A stretch of DNA of 64,000 nucleotides from Limnochordales bacterium (GTDB taxonomy: Bacteria; Bacillota; Limnochordia; Limnochordales; DUMU01). Location of the stretch: positions 184,134 to 248,133 of the forward strand of contig JADBKP010000003.1 in the NCBI GenBank assembly GCA_014896315.1, read 5' to 3'. Below, piece by piece: positions 15,984 through 23,417 of the stretch (the stretch's first letter is position 1; the number at the start of each line of letters is the position of its first letter). The position numbers and the translations under genes were made by a program. The notes beneath the pieces were generated by a model. It did not search any database. It saw only the letters and a program-made list of their open reading frames with translations, and was not told the origin of the DNA.

Positions 15984-16457
15984 CTACTTCCACTCCGCCT
16001 GAGCCAGAGCACGCCAGACCAGCAGTGCTCCGTTGTTCTGGCGTTCTGTAGGATGGTCTTTCAGATAAGCAACTACAACATCCTTAACCTGCCCTATTGT
16101 TACGTTGGCAGGCAAATAGGATTCCACCGCACCTTTCAAAAGCAGACGGTCTTCTTCCCTTATGTTGTCCTTTGCTATTACCGCCACCAACTTGCCAACT
16201 ACTTGAACAGGGTGATTTCCGTTGCGTATCATCTGAAGCGCCTCTTCGACAACAGTGTAGTATGCATCCCATACTCCTACCACGTATGCAAGTTGGTCAC
16301 TGGGGTCCAAGTAATAGAGCATGTTTCCGTTAATCACGCCCTGCTGAACGCTTGCCGTGGGCTGATAGGAATCTGTGACCTTACCTACAGTTACACCTGC
16401 ACCGAAAACCAGCAGTCCCGCTGCTAAGGCAATACTTGTCCACTGCCTCTTGTTCAT
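15984..16457 (-). CDS. Secreted Rap1a/Tai-like domain protein
   Basis: A 157-residue protein from ATG 16457 (MNKRQWTSIALAAGLLVFG): a basic start plus a hydrophobic segment as in a signal peptide or membrane anchor. The mature part has NGNMLYYLDPSDQLAYVVGVWDAYY and ends with VTIGQVKDVVVAYLKDHPTERQNNGALLVWRAL. The closing pattern 'v..gQ...vv..yL..hP..r...a..lv..AL' is what I recall of Rap1a/Tai immunity proteins, which protect Gram-negative bacteria from type VI amidase effectors. Finding it in a defence cassette of a probable Gram-positive prophage is odd. No cysteine pair is seen. Function here unknown. Confidence 0.6.
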   Translation of the reverse strand: MNKRQWTSIALAAGLLVFGAGVTVGKVTDSYQPTASVQQGVINGNMLYYLDPSDQLAYVVGVWDAYYTVVEEALQMIRNGNHPVQVVGKLVAVIAKDNIREEDRLLLKGAVESYLPANVTIGQVKDVVVAYLKDHPTERQNNGALLVWRALAQAEWK

Positions 16458-16641
16458 TGATCTGCCCTCCCCGCGCGCCTGATATTGCCATGGTTCTGCC
16501 CACACTGCCACCATCCTGCAATCCTCGCAGAAAAACTAGAGTTCTCGCCGGTGCGAGCTTTCATCGAGCCCCAAGAAGACTGGCACCGCTACCCTCACAA
16601 GCCAGAACAGAAGCGCTGGGAGAACCTGCCTCAGGGTCGCT

Positions 16642-17784
16642 TTAAAAGCACTCGTTTCTCTCGCTTCGGACTCCCTGGAGGCCGACTAGCCCCAGAAACT
16701 CCTCGCGGCGGAAACGCCGCCAAGCGTCGGTACGCCTCGCACGGGAAAGCAGCCACCGCTCTCGGAAGATCCAGAAGAGATGCTCGGTGGGCCAGTCGTA
16801 CTCCTCGAGACGGTCTGCCTCCCCGCGCAAGAATGCAAGAGCATTATCCCCTAGTGGCGCGGCATAGACTTCGCGTTTGAGTTCGTGCCTCAAGACGTCC
16901 TCTGGTAGCCCGAGCAATTCCAGTGCCCGCCGCACGAGGCGGAACTTCCAGTTTGGTCCGCATCCATAGCGGTGCTTTTTGAGAAGTGGGTCCTCTGCCT
17001 CCTCGAGGAGGGCGTGCAAGCCCTCCCAAAGGCCGTTGTAGCTTAGATGGTGGTGACCCCAACCGGCCGTCTCCCCGAGGCGGAAGTAGTAGGTGCGCCC
17101 GCGCGCCTTGAGGCGGTTGTACAGGCTCGAACGTCCTAGGGCAGAAGTGACGGTGATGAGTGCGAGAACACCGTCATGTGGTCTCCCCTTAATCACGCTC
17201 TCTTGACCCCTGTAGCGTCTCCGGAACTCAGCACGGACCTCATTGCTCAAGGCCAACAGAGCGACAAGCTTCCCGCCGAGGAGAAAAGAGTACGGGGGGA
17301 CCGCGCCGAGGACATAAGCATTCATAACGGAGCGCAAGCGCTCCTCCTTTTGCCTCACCTCCCAGCCGATCCATCTGTCGCGACAGGCAAGGTTAAAGAC
17401 CGGGTCGCAGAGACCGAGGATCCCGATTAGCTTCTCGTTGTGCTGGTCGAGTACAAGGAAGCGGAGTCTCCGCCCATAGCCGGAGCTCACCGGCACGCTC
17501 CACGAGAGCGAGGCGAAGCGGAAGAGCATCGAGTCCCTCTCGGTGGCCACTGGAATGACAACGGGGGACATCCGCTCTGGCTCAACCTCGAAGCCGGAGG
17601 CTATGTGTTCAAGGAGCCGTTCCGAGTGCCTCTCAAGGAAGGTCCTGTTCTTCTCGAGCACGTACTGCCGGGCAGGCAGGAATAGTCTCCGGCGGCCCTC
17701 CTTATCCCCGGATGCCGCGCCTGCAGCGAAGTGGCGGTAGAAATCCCAGACCCGTGCCGCAAGTTCCTGAGTCGTCAAACGCAC
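16642..17784 (-). CDS. druA: DruA-like (DUF4338) defence protein
   Basis: A 380-residue protein with the DUF4338 hallmarks in order: FLVLDQHNEKLIGILGLCDP, FNLACRDRWIGW, VMNAYVLGAVPPYSFLLGGKL, LITVTSALGRSSLYNRL, and a late GWGHHHLS. DUF4338 defines DruA of type I Druantia anti-phage systems, whose biochemical activity is not established. Here DruE, the large helicase of every Druantia type, is absent; instead HerA and NurA genes lie upstream on the same strand (47-base gap). The start is GTG 17784 or TTG 17778, after AAGGGGG. The family call is firm; its job beside HerA-NurA is inference. Confidence 0.85.
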   Translation of the reverse strand: MRLTTQELAARVWDFYRHFAAGAASGDKEGRRRLFLPARQYVLEKNRTFLERHSERLLEHIASGFEVEPERMSPVVIPVATERDSMLFRFASLSWSVPVSSGYGRRLRFLVLDQHNEKLIGILGLCDPVFNLACRDRWIGWEVRQKEERLRSVMNAYVLGAVPPYSFLLGGKLVALLALSNEVRAEFRRRYRGQESVIKGRPHDGVLALITVTSALGRSSLYNRLKARGRTYYFRLGETAGWGHHHLSYNGLWEGLHALLEEAEDPLLKKHRYGCGPNWKFRLVRRALELLGLPEDVLRHELKREVYAAPLGDNALAFLRGEADRLEEYDWPTEHLFWIFRERWLLSRARRTDAWRRFRREEFLGLVGLQGVRSERNECF

Positions 17785-17831
17785 ACCCCCTTTCTTTTCT
17801 CCGGACCACCGTTATTTCTCTGGGAAGGCTC

Positions 17832-19613
17832 TCAGCGGAGCAAATTGATGCTGTTTCCTCCGAGGAGCTCACTAGGCCGAGTGAAAGCATCGAAGAAGAG
17901 CGGCGCGCCTGAAAAGGCGAGGGGAGAGACCGGCCCGACGACCATGAAGGAGAAGGTCTTGCTCTCTTCCCCGAATGCCGACTGAGGGTCTTTGAATGAC
18001 TGGTAAAGCCTGATGTAATTCCTCTCCCCTCCAACCAACTCCCGCAATGCCTCGAGCTCGACACCACTGCCGAGGCCGAACCCGAAAAACATCACCCTAA
18101 GCTGCCCAAGGACGTCCCTGTCCAGGCTGGAGAGAGTCTGGCTTATGAACAGCCAGCCGAGGCCGTACTTGCGAGTCGTGCGGACGGCGTCGACCAGTAC
18201 CCTCTTGATCTGTGCTTTCCGCTCGTTCTCCACGCGCTCACGGGGAGCGAAACGGTGGGCCTCGTCGATGACCACAAGGGCGTTGAGGTTCCCCCCCTCC
18301 CTGTAGGCGCGCTCACCGGAATCGACAACGGCCTGCAGGAAACGCTCCACGAGGAGGGGCTTCACCTTGTCGTTCCATAGAGACTCCTCTATCTCCGGCG
18401 GGTGTGCCGAAAGGTCAACGACCACGAGCGGCCTCGCGCCTTGCCCAACGGTGAGGGCCTTCCAGACCACGTATGCGACAGAGTAAGCCCGTTCACGCTC
18501 GTGGAACAGGCTGCCCGCCTGCCTCCATTTCCTCCGTACGGCCGCGCCCAGCGCCGAGTCGGGCTCCTCGAGGACCCGTCTTACGTTTTCTCTTACCCTT
18601 TCCGCACCTGACCGCTGGGCGTAGAGCCTCTCGGCTCCCTGATCGCGGAGGAAGACCAGGGCTTTTTCAAGCACCTCTTCACCTTGCACATTCTTCAATA
18701 AGATGTTTTGGTTCTCGAAGAAGTCCTGAAGGTACTCAGCAGCATTGCCCTGGTACTCCCCCCACTTGATCCCGAGGTCGCTGAAGAAGCCGAGTTGGAC
18801 GAGGATCTCCCTCCAGAGCTCCCACCGGTCCAGCACGAGATTGTCAATGTCAAACACCTCGACCGGACGCCCGAGCGCTCCGAAGACCCTCCTCGAAAAG
18901 ATTTGGTCCATCGAGGACGGGCTCTCCGCCGACCTCGCATCCTTCCCAAACTCGCCCATGGGGTCGAGAACGAACAGCCCCATGCGGGGGTGGCGCGCAT
19001 AGGCGACGAGCATCATCTTCGCGAGGCTCGACTTGCCTGAGCCGGTCTTGCCGAAGATGCCGATGGAATAGGCCTCGCCCGCTCCCCCGGCCCCGGGGCC
19101 GAAGTGCTTGAACCACATGGGCAGCCGCAGCCGGGAGCCGTAGACATAGCCGAGGTAGAAGACCTCGGGCAGGCAGGGGGCGAGGATCTCCCTCAAAAGC
19201 TCTTCCGTGGCGCAGTAGATGAGCGTCCCCGTAGGCGGCACGGTACCCAGCATGGATTGCGTCAGTGTGCCCCCTGTGGAAGCGAAGACTGCCCCCACGT
19301 CCATGGTCGCGGTGTGCGTGTCCTGCCGCCCTTGGACGGTACTCCACCTCTCCCGCTCCCGCACTATGCTGCGCGAGATGGACTGCTCGAGGATCGGGTT
19401 CCTGAGGACGACCTCCGTGATCTGACCCAGGGCGTAGTGATCGAGCCCGTCCTGGGTGTAGTGGAACACCCCCAGTTCCCCCACCAGCTTTTTCCCGACT
19501 GCCGAGCCAAATAGGTCTATCGTCAGTTGGCTGGTGGAGGATGGTGACCCTATCGCTCCCAACCGCTCGCTCAGGCTCAGAAGCTCGGAAAGGCCAGGTT
19601 TCTTCCCCGTCAC
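17832..19613 (-). CDS. herA: HerA-like DNA translocase ATPase
   Basis: A 593-residue FtsK/HerA-superfamily ATPase. The N-terminal ~110 residues read like a HAS-barrel (GELGVFHYTQ... LGQITEVVLRNP). Walker A IGIFGKTGSGKSS is at about 185-197, followed by VLDPMGEFG. Walker B is NALVVIDEAHRFAPRERVENE, then a Q sensor (WLFISQTLSSLD) and a conserved FGFGLGSG stretch. HerA hexamers translocate DNA and pair with the nuclease NurA for end resection in archaea; bacterial HerA proteins often serve in anti-phage systems. The gene starts 4 bases after nurA ends, with GGAGGAGG upstream, so the two are surely co-translated. Confidence 0.9.
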   Translation of the reverse strand: MTGKKPGLSELLSLSERLGAIGSPSSTSQLTIDLFGSAVGKKLVGELGVFHYTQDGLDHYALGQITEVVLRNPILEQSISRSIVRERERWSTVQGRQDTHTATMDVGAVFASTGGTLTQSMLGTVPPTGTLIYCATEELLREILAPCLPEVFYLGYVYGSRLRLPMWFKHFGPGAGGAGEAYSIGIFGKTGSGKSSLAKMMLVAYARHPRMGLFVLDPMGEFGKDARSAESPSSMDQIFSRRVFGALGRPVEVFDIDNLVLDRWELWREILVQLGFFSDLGIKWGEYQGNAAEYLQDFFENQNILLKNVQGEEVLEKALVFLRDQGAERLYAQRSGAERVRENVRRVLEEPDSALGAAVRRKWRQAGSLFHERERAYSVAYVVWKALTVGQGARPLVVVDLSAHPPEIEESLWNDKVKPLLVERFLQAVVDSGERAYREGGNLNALVVIDEAHRFAPRERVENERKAQIKRVLVDAVRTTRKYGLGWLFISQTLSSLDRDVLGQLRVMFFGFGLGSGVELEALRELVGGERNYIRLYQSFKDPQSAFGEESKTFSFMVVGPVSPLAFSGAPLFFDAFTRPSELLGGNSINLLR

Positions 19614-19617
19614 TTCT

Positions 19618-20928
19618 TCACTCCTCCTCCGTTCTGTAACCGTGCAAAACGAGAGAGACGTCGCTGACCTCGCCGGGGTAGCTCCGGAGCACCTCGTGAG
19701 TCAATACCCCACGCAGAGCCGGGAGGGCCACCCCTAGGCTCTTAGCCATCCTGTCCGCGTAGTAGAGGGGCTCGGGCTCAAGGAGGCCCGGCACCGAACT
19801 CTGCCAGCGGAGCGCCTGCAGAGCCATCGAGAGCCGGTAATCGCTCTCTGCTACTGCCCTCGGAACCTCGACCCTCAAGGCTGGATTGCCCGGAGTAGAT
19901 CTGACATACACGACCCGAATCCCGTCCCTCAGCATTTCCTCGAGGTCTTCCTTCAGCCCCCTCGCCTCCGCGTCGAGGTGCTTTTCGCTCAGGTAGTACC
20001 CCGACCAGTCCGGGTCGGAAGGCTGTTCGAGCGGGACGGGGCCCAGAAACTCGCCCGGCCGCAAAAGAAGAGAAACCAGGGCACGGTCGCTCAGTTCAGG
20101 GTCTAGCTGCAGGCGGCTCCCGACCTCCCTCTTCGACGTGTACTTCGGGACACTCAGCCAAATTTTATCCGTGCGCTGGGCGGCGACGACCCGGTGGTAG
20201 TGCCGCACGGCCGAGTTCGCCACCTCGAGGAGCTTGTCGAAGAGCTTCTCCTTCCCGCCGCCGAAGTGCTGGCCCTGCTCGCTTCGCGAGAGAGCCTGGT
20301 GGAGGGCGGAGATCGGCGTGACGAAGGACCCGTCCATGAGCACGACGTCGTGGGGGGCTCCCGCCGCCTGTTCCAGCTCAAAGGCGACCATCAGCGCGCG
20401 GGCGTAAAGCCGATTTTCTCCGCGGTGTGGCTCGACTCCGAGAAAGTGTGAGAAGTGAGGCTCGGGCCAGTAGCGCCGTTCATCAGGTGGCGTCAGCCCC
20501 TCCACAGCAACCCCGACCGCGACAACAAGGTCGTGGCCCACAAGAGCCTCCACTCCGAAGGCGCCGTCGACCCCGCATACCGTCGGAAGAGGGGCCGGCG
20601 GTAGCTCGTCCACCCTCCGCAGGAGTCCTTCCTCCTGCAGGCGCTCGCGCGCCTCCGCGCGGAGGGAGTCAACCTTCCCAAGTAGCTCTGCTACTTTCTC
20701 CCCTAGCTCCTCGCTCCCGGCGACCAGCTTCTCGACCAGCGCCTGCGGAAGCTCGCCAAAATCCTCTGCCAAACTATGGGCTTCAAGCAATCGCTCGACA
20801 CCTCCGCCGATCCCGCCTGGCGCCCTCTTGCCAGAGGCCGCGCGCCGGCGGGCCGCCAAAACTCGCACGGGCCTAAGTGTCTCCTTAGCAGAAGCGGGCC
20901 GTTTTGTGTCCTTGTTCTGCTCAGCCAA
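19618..20928 (-). CDS. nurA: NurA-domain nuclease, HerA partner
   Basis: A 436-residue protein from TTG 20928 (AGGG upstream; a GTG at 20979 would add 17 residues and overlap the small upstream ORF). After a lysine/alanine-rich leader and a coiled-coil-like stretch (VEKLVAGSEELGEKVAELLGK), the NurA nuclease core appears: TVCGVDGAFGVEALVGHD with the first metal-binding aspartate near 121, then VVLMDGSFVTP near 199, and the C-terminal YYADRMAKSLG. NurA cuts single- and double-stranded DNA 5' to 3' with Mn in archaea and needs HerA. The adjacency to herA makes the assignment strong. It is longer than typical archaeal NurA (about 330-400). Confidence 0.8.
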   Translation of the reverse strand: MAEQNKDTKRPASAKETLRPVRVLAARRRAASGKRAPGGIGGGVERLLEAHSLAEDFGELPQALVEKLVAGSEELGEKVAELLGKVDSLRAEARERLQEEGLLRRVDELPPAPLPTVCGVDGAFGVEALVGHDLVVAVGVAVEGLTPPDERRYWPEPHFSHFLGVEPHRGENRLYARALMVAFELEQAAGAPHDVVLMDGSFVTPISALHQALSRSEQGQHFGGGKEKLFDKLLEVANSAVRHYHRVVAAQRTDKIWLSVPKYTSKREVGSRLQLDPELSDRALVSLLLRPGEFLGPVPLEQPSDPDWSGYYLSEKHLDAEARGLKEDLEEMLRDGIRVVYVRSTPGNPALRVEVPRAVAESDYRLSMALQALRWQSSVPGLLEPEPLYYADRMAKSLGVALPALRGVLTHEVLRSYPGEVSDVSLVLHGYRTEEE

Positions 20929-20941
20929 TGACCATACCCTG

Positions 20942-21184
20942 TTAGCCTTGACGTCCCAGTGCCCTGAGAACGACCGCACCGGCTATTCCGAGAACCATCA
21001 CGATCTCTCTGCCATCCCTCCAGGCAAACGCCGGTTCAAGTCTCACCTTCCCCCCACCATCATCAACAAGCGTGATCAGGATCGCTGTCTCGCCTCCCTG
21101 TGCATGTTGGTTCTCCCTGCTCAGCCAAGTCCCTGCCAATTGCAATTGATTGATGAGTTCACACCAACCCCATCCGGATAGCAA
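20942..21184 (-). CDS. Possible small phage protein, unknown
   Basis: An 80-codon frame that overlaps the end of the RinA-like gene by 26 bases and stops just before nurA. It has a hydrophilic N-terminal half and a short hydrophobic segment near the end (EIVMVLGIAGAVVLRALG) that could be a membrane helix. No clear ribosome site supports the ATG at 21184; a TTG further in is possible. It marks the junction between phage genes and the defence cassette. Confidence 0.35.
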   Translation of the reverse strand: MLSGWGWCELINQLQLAGTWLSRENQHAQGGETAILITLVDDGGGKVRLEPAFAWRDGREIVMVLGIAGAVVLRALGRQG

Positions 21185-21596
21185 ACAGCCTAACGATGTG
21201 CGCCCGCCTCCGGTAGAACTCGGACCTGCTCATTACCAACTCCCTGGCCACCGTCTCCACGTCCCAGTCAGGGTGGTCCCAGTACCGTATCCGTACCAGG
21301 TTCTGATCGTCAGCAGGCAGCGTCCGCATGACGCTCTCAATGGCATCGACGATTCGCTTACGCTTCAAGTATGTCATGTGGTGCAATGCCAACAGGGTGG
21401 CCTTCCGCTGGGTGGGGTCGGGCAGCCTCCCCCCATCGACGGGTATCTCGGGGTGCCAGGAAGCCAACAAAATCTCCTGGCGGTCGCGCTCGTAGTCTGC
21501 GACCGCCTGCTTGGAGATGGGGTATTCATACAGCTCCCGTTCCACCAACCGGAAGACCCAAGTCGGGACCTCCGCCCTCACTGCGCCTGCCTGCAT
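21159..21596 (-). CDS. RinA/ArpU-like phage transcription activator
   Basis: A 145-residue protein from ATG 21596 (GGAGG seven bases upstream, inside the end of rusA). The N-terminal part reads FRLVERELYEYPISKQAVADYERDRQEILL, typical of phage RinA/ArpU regulators. The C-terminal part resembles sigma-70 region 4: IVDAIESVMRTLPADDQNLVRIRYWDH followed by a helix-turn-helix DVETVARELVMSRSEFYRRR. Such proteins switch on the packaging and structural genes late in infection. Its place as the last early gene before the late region fits, except that the defence cassette has been inserted between it and its likely targets. Confidence 0.75.
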   Translation of the reverse strand: MQAGAVRAEVPTWVFRLVERELYEYPISKQAVADYERDRQEILLASWHPEIPVDGGRLPDPTQRKATLLALHHMTYLKRKRIVDAIESVMRTLPADDQNLVRIRYWDHPDWDVETVARELVMSRSEFYRRRAHIVRLFAIRMGLV

Positions 21597-21979
21597 TCCG
21601 TCGCCTCCGCGATTTCGACCTCGACTTCGACCCGCGGGTACTGGCGGTCCACCTGCCAGTCCATCACCCGGGGTAAAACCCACCGGTCGTCCTCGAACAG
21701 TTGACCTTTCAGCCCATCCAGCAAAATCTTCCAAATGTTGTCCGTATCCCTGCGCCGGTTGTCTGGCCAAAAGACCCATATCTTGACGACCACTTTCTTT
21801 CCGCTAGGAACACACCGCCACCCGTGGCGAAGCTTGGCTGCTCTGGCAGCCCAGGCTATCGCCTCTTTCCAGCGCTCCGCCTCGCGGGATGGTTTCCGGT
21901 GCACCCTCCCCTTGCGGTCCAGGAAGCGAATGTACATGTGGTTAACCGAAGGTGGCGTCCCCGGGATCACAAACCGCAT
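21578..21979 (-). CDS. rusA: RusA-like Holliday junction resolvase
   Basis: A 133-residue protein with the RusA pattern: VIPGTPPSVNHMY at the start, the catalytic aspartate region FWPDNRRRDTDNIWKILLDGLKG and then LFEDDRWVLP. RusA-type enzymes are homodimeric nucleases that resolve four-way junctions, here for phage replication and recombination intermediates before packaging. The start codon overlaps the preceding stop (TGATG). It ends 19 bases inside the RinA-like gene. Confidence 0.9.
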   Translation of the reverse strand: MRFVIPGTPPSVNHMYIRFLDRKGRVHRKPSREAERWKEAIAWAARAAKLRHGWRCVPSGKKVVVKIWVFWPDNRRRDTDNIWKILLDGLKGQLFEDDRWVLPRVMDWQVDRQYPRVEVEVEIAEATECRQAQ

Positions 21980-22161
21980 CAGGCTGCCCTCCCCGCGCGA
22001 AGCAACTGGAGGACCCTGGCCTCCTCCTGCTCAAGCGCAGAGATCCACGAGATCAGCGTGTCGATGACCTTGGGGTCGGTGGCCTCGTTGAACACGCTTT
22101 GGAGTGCATGTCTTTGCTCCCGGATCTGGTTCAAGTACTGCACGAGATCTCGGTCCTCCAC
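21979..22161 (-). CDS. Small helical phage protein, unknown
   Basis: A 60-residue protein from GTG 22161, chosen because GGAGGTG lies 7 bases upstream. It is almost wholly helical and charged (LVQYLNQIREQRHALQSVF, then VIDTLISWISALEQEEARVLQLL), suggesting a small coiled coil. The stop overlaps the rusA start, so it is translationally coupled. No family recognised. Confidence 0.6.
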   Translation of the reverse strand: MEDRDLVQYLNQIREQRHALQSVFNEATDPKVIDTLISWISALEQEEARVLQLLRAGRAA

Positions 22162-22234
22162 GCTCGTACACCTCCATGCCCGCCTGCTTCCGGTCACACC
22201 GAGCACAGGACGAAACGATCTTGCCATCCTTCAT
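22031..22234 (-). CDS. Possible overlapping small zinc-finger-like ORF
   Basis: A 67-codon frame whose ATG overlaps the stop of the upstream gene (ATGA). Its first 25 residues, MKDGKIVSSCARCDRKQAG and MEVYER, look like a genuine protein with a CxxC pair. From about residue 26 it overlaps the 60-residue gene in another frame and looks like shadow sequence. It could be a real short gene, or the two frames could be joined by a sequencing error or frameshift. Confidence 0.35.
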   Translation of the reverse strand: MKDGKIVSSCARCDRKQAGMEVYERGGPRSRAVLEPDPGAKTCTPKRVQRGHRPQGHRHADLVDLCA

Positions 22235-22551
22235 GGGCCGCTCGGCGATGGATTGGCCGGAATCTGGTAAACGTTCCCGAGGGCCTCAATCAACCGTTTC
22301 AGTTCGCGCTGGGCGTCCTCCAGACGGTCAAAAGTGCCGACTAAGCTGTACATGCGGTCATCCCTCTGGTAAGTGACGCCGGGCAGGTTGGGAATGATAT
22401 GGGGATGGTAGGCTCGTATCTCCCAACCCACTGCTGTCTTCCCCGGAAGGCCCTCAACGTACTCGTTGTGTGTTTCTATTTCGAACATGATTACGAAGTC
22501 GGTGTTAATAACTCTTTGCCCGTTCCTAGACACTACCCATGCTATTGCCAT
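22231..22551 (-). CDS. Hypothetical phage early protein
   Basis: A 106-residue protein with a good GGGAGAG ribosome site. It begins MAIAWVVSRNGQRVINTDF and has a beta-rich middle (AVGWEIRAYHPHIIPNL) and a helical tail (RLEDAQRELKRLIEALGNV). No domain is recognised. It lies between ssb and rusA in the replication block. Confidence 0.6.
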   Translation of the reverse strand: MAIAWVVSRNGQRVINTDFVIMFEIETHNEYVEGLPGKTAVGWEIRAYHPHIIPNLPGVTYQRDDRMYSLVGTFDRLEDAQRELKRLIEALGNVYQIPANPSPSGP

Positions 22552-22683
22552 CTCTCCCTGCGCTAAGGTTGGGCCCCGGCCGGACCCAGACGCCGTGCCA
22601 CTACCCGACCGGGGCTATTTGGTTGTATGGATCACCGGCAAGAGCCGCGAGATCGCCGCGTTAAGCGACCCGCACCCTTCACC

Positions 22684-23049
22684 TCAGAAAGGCTCGAAAC
22701 TCTCCTCCGAGGCCTCGCCGCTACCGGTCTCGTCAGTCTTCTTCCGGTTCAGAAAACGGACGTGGCTGGCCACGACCGAGAACGTCTTGCGCTTCTGCCC
22801 GTCCTTGCCCACGTAAGTCCCAGTCTCGATCCTCCCCTCGACCGCCACGAGACTGCCCTGCGCCAGGTAGTTGGCACAGTTCTCAGCGAGCTTGTTCCAG
22901 GCTGTAACCGGGATGAAGTCTGCCTTGTGCTCCCCCGAGCTCCCGGGTCGGTCGACCGCCACAGTCAAGTTGGTCACGGGCGTACCTGACTGGGTATACC
23001 GCAGCTCCGGATCCCTTGTGAGCCTGCCAACCAGCACGACGACGTTCAT
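22684..23049 (-). CDS. ssb: Single-stranded DNA-binding protein
   Basis: A 121-residue SSB with the OB fold: MNVVVLVGRLTRDPELRYTQSGTPVTNLTVAVD, then FIPVTAWNKLAENCANYLAQGSLVAVEGRI and FSVVASHVRFLN. The tail SGEASEESFEPF is acidic and ends in a P-F tip, the interaction peptide of bacterial SSBs. It is shorter than host SSBs (about 150-170), as is common in phages. It lies in the replication block downstream of the DnaC-like loader. Confidence 0.95.
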   Translation of the reverse strand: MNVVVLVGRLTRDPELRYTQSGTPVTNLTVAVDRPGSSGEHKADFIPVTAWNKLAENCANYLAQGSLVAVEGRIETGTYVGKDGQKRKTFSVVASHVRFLNRKKTDETGSGEASEESFEPF

Positions 23050-23063
23050 GCCTTACCCCTCCC

Positions 23064-23417
23064 TCACGCTGCGGAATTACCCAGGACCGTTGGGGTGACC
23101 AGGCTGGTCACATGGTCAACTGGCAGTACAGCGGGCTCACGAATCCGCCCGATGGCCCAAGCCACCAACCCCGCTGCGCTAGGGTTCATACGCGGTTCTC
23201 CTGGTACGTCCCGAAACTCGATCCCGAATGGCAACCGTCGCCAAACACCGTTCCGACGCTCCGCATGCACCAACACCCGCCCATTGTGGGCCACTGCTAC
23301 CAATTCGGCCTCAGCCACGCTGTCCGTCCACTCGAAATCCGACGACCCCAACCATTCGAGGGGAATCCGGGTAGAGATTCCGGGACGTCGACGCAAAAGG
23401 CCCCAAACCGTGTCCAT
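23064..23417 (-). CDS. Hypothetical phage replication-block protein
   Basis: A 117-residue protein whose start overlaps the stop of the DnaC-like gene (TGATG), with AGGAGG 8 bases upstream. It reads MDTVWGLLRRRPGISTRIP, then SDFEWTDSVAEAELVAVAHN, a mix of strands and short helices, and a tail that is loop-rich. No family is recognised. A GTG three bases earlier is an alternative start. Confidence 0.55.
   Translation of the reverse strand: MDTVWGLLRRRPGISTRIPLEWLGSSDFEWTDSVAEAELVAVAHNGRVLVHAERRNGVWRRLPFGIEFRDVPGEPRMNPSAAGLVAWAIGRIREPAVLPVDHVTSLVTPTVLGNSAA

Noticed and set aside
12585-20979. The possibility that the cassette is a known BREX, DISARM or full Druantia system
   Set aside because: No PglZ, BrxL, DrmA/DrmB or DruE-like protein is present, so none of these systems fits.
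22575-22620. A GCCCCGG...CCGGGGC hairpin with GGGTAGTGGCA, looking like a tRNA
   Set aside because: Only about 43 bases separate the two arms and there is no anticodon or T arm, so it is a simple hairpin between ssb and the next gene.
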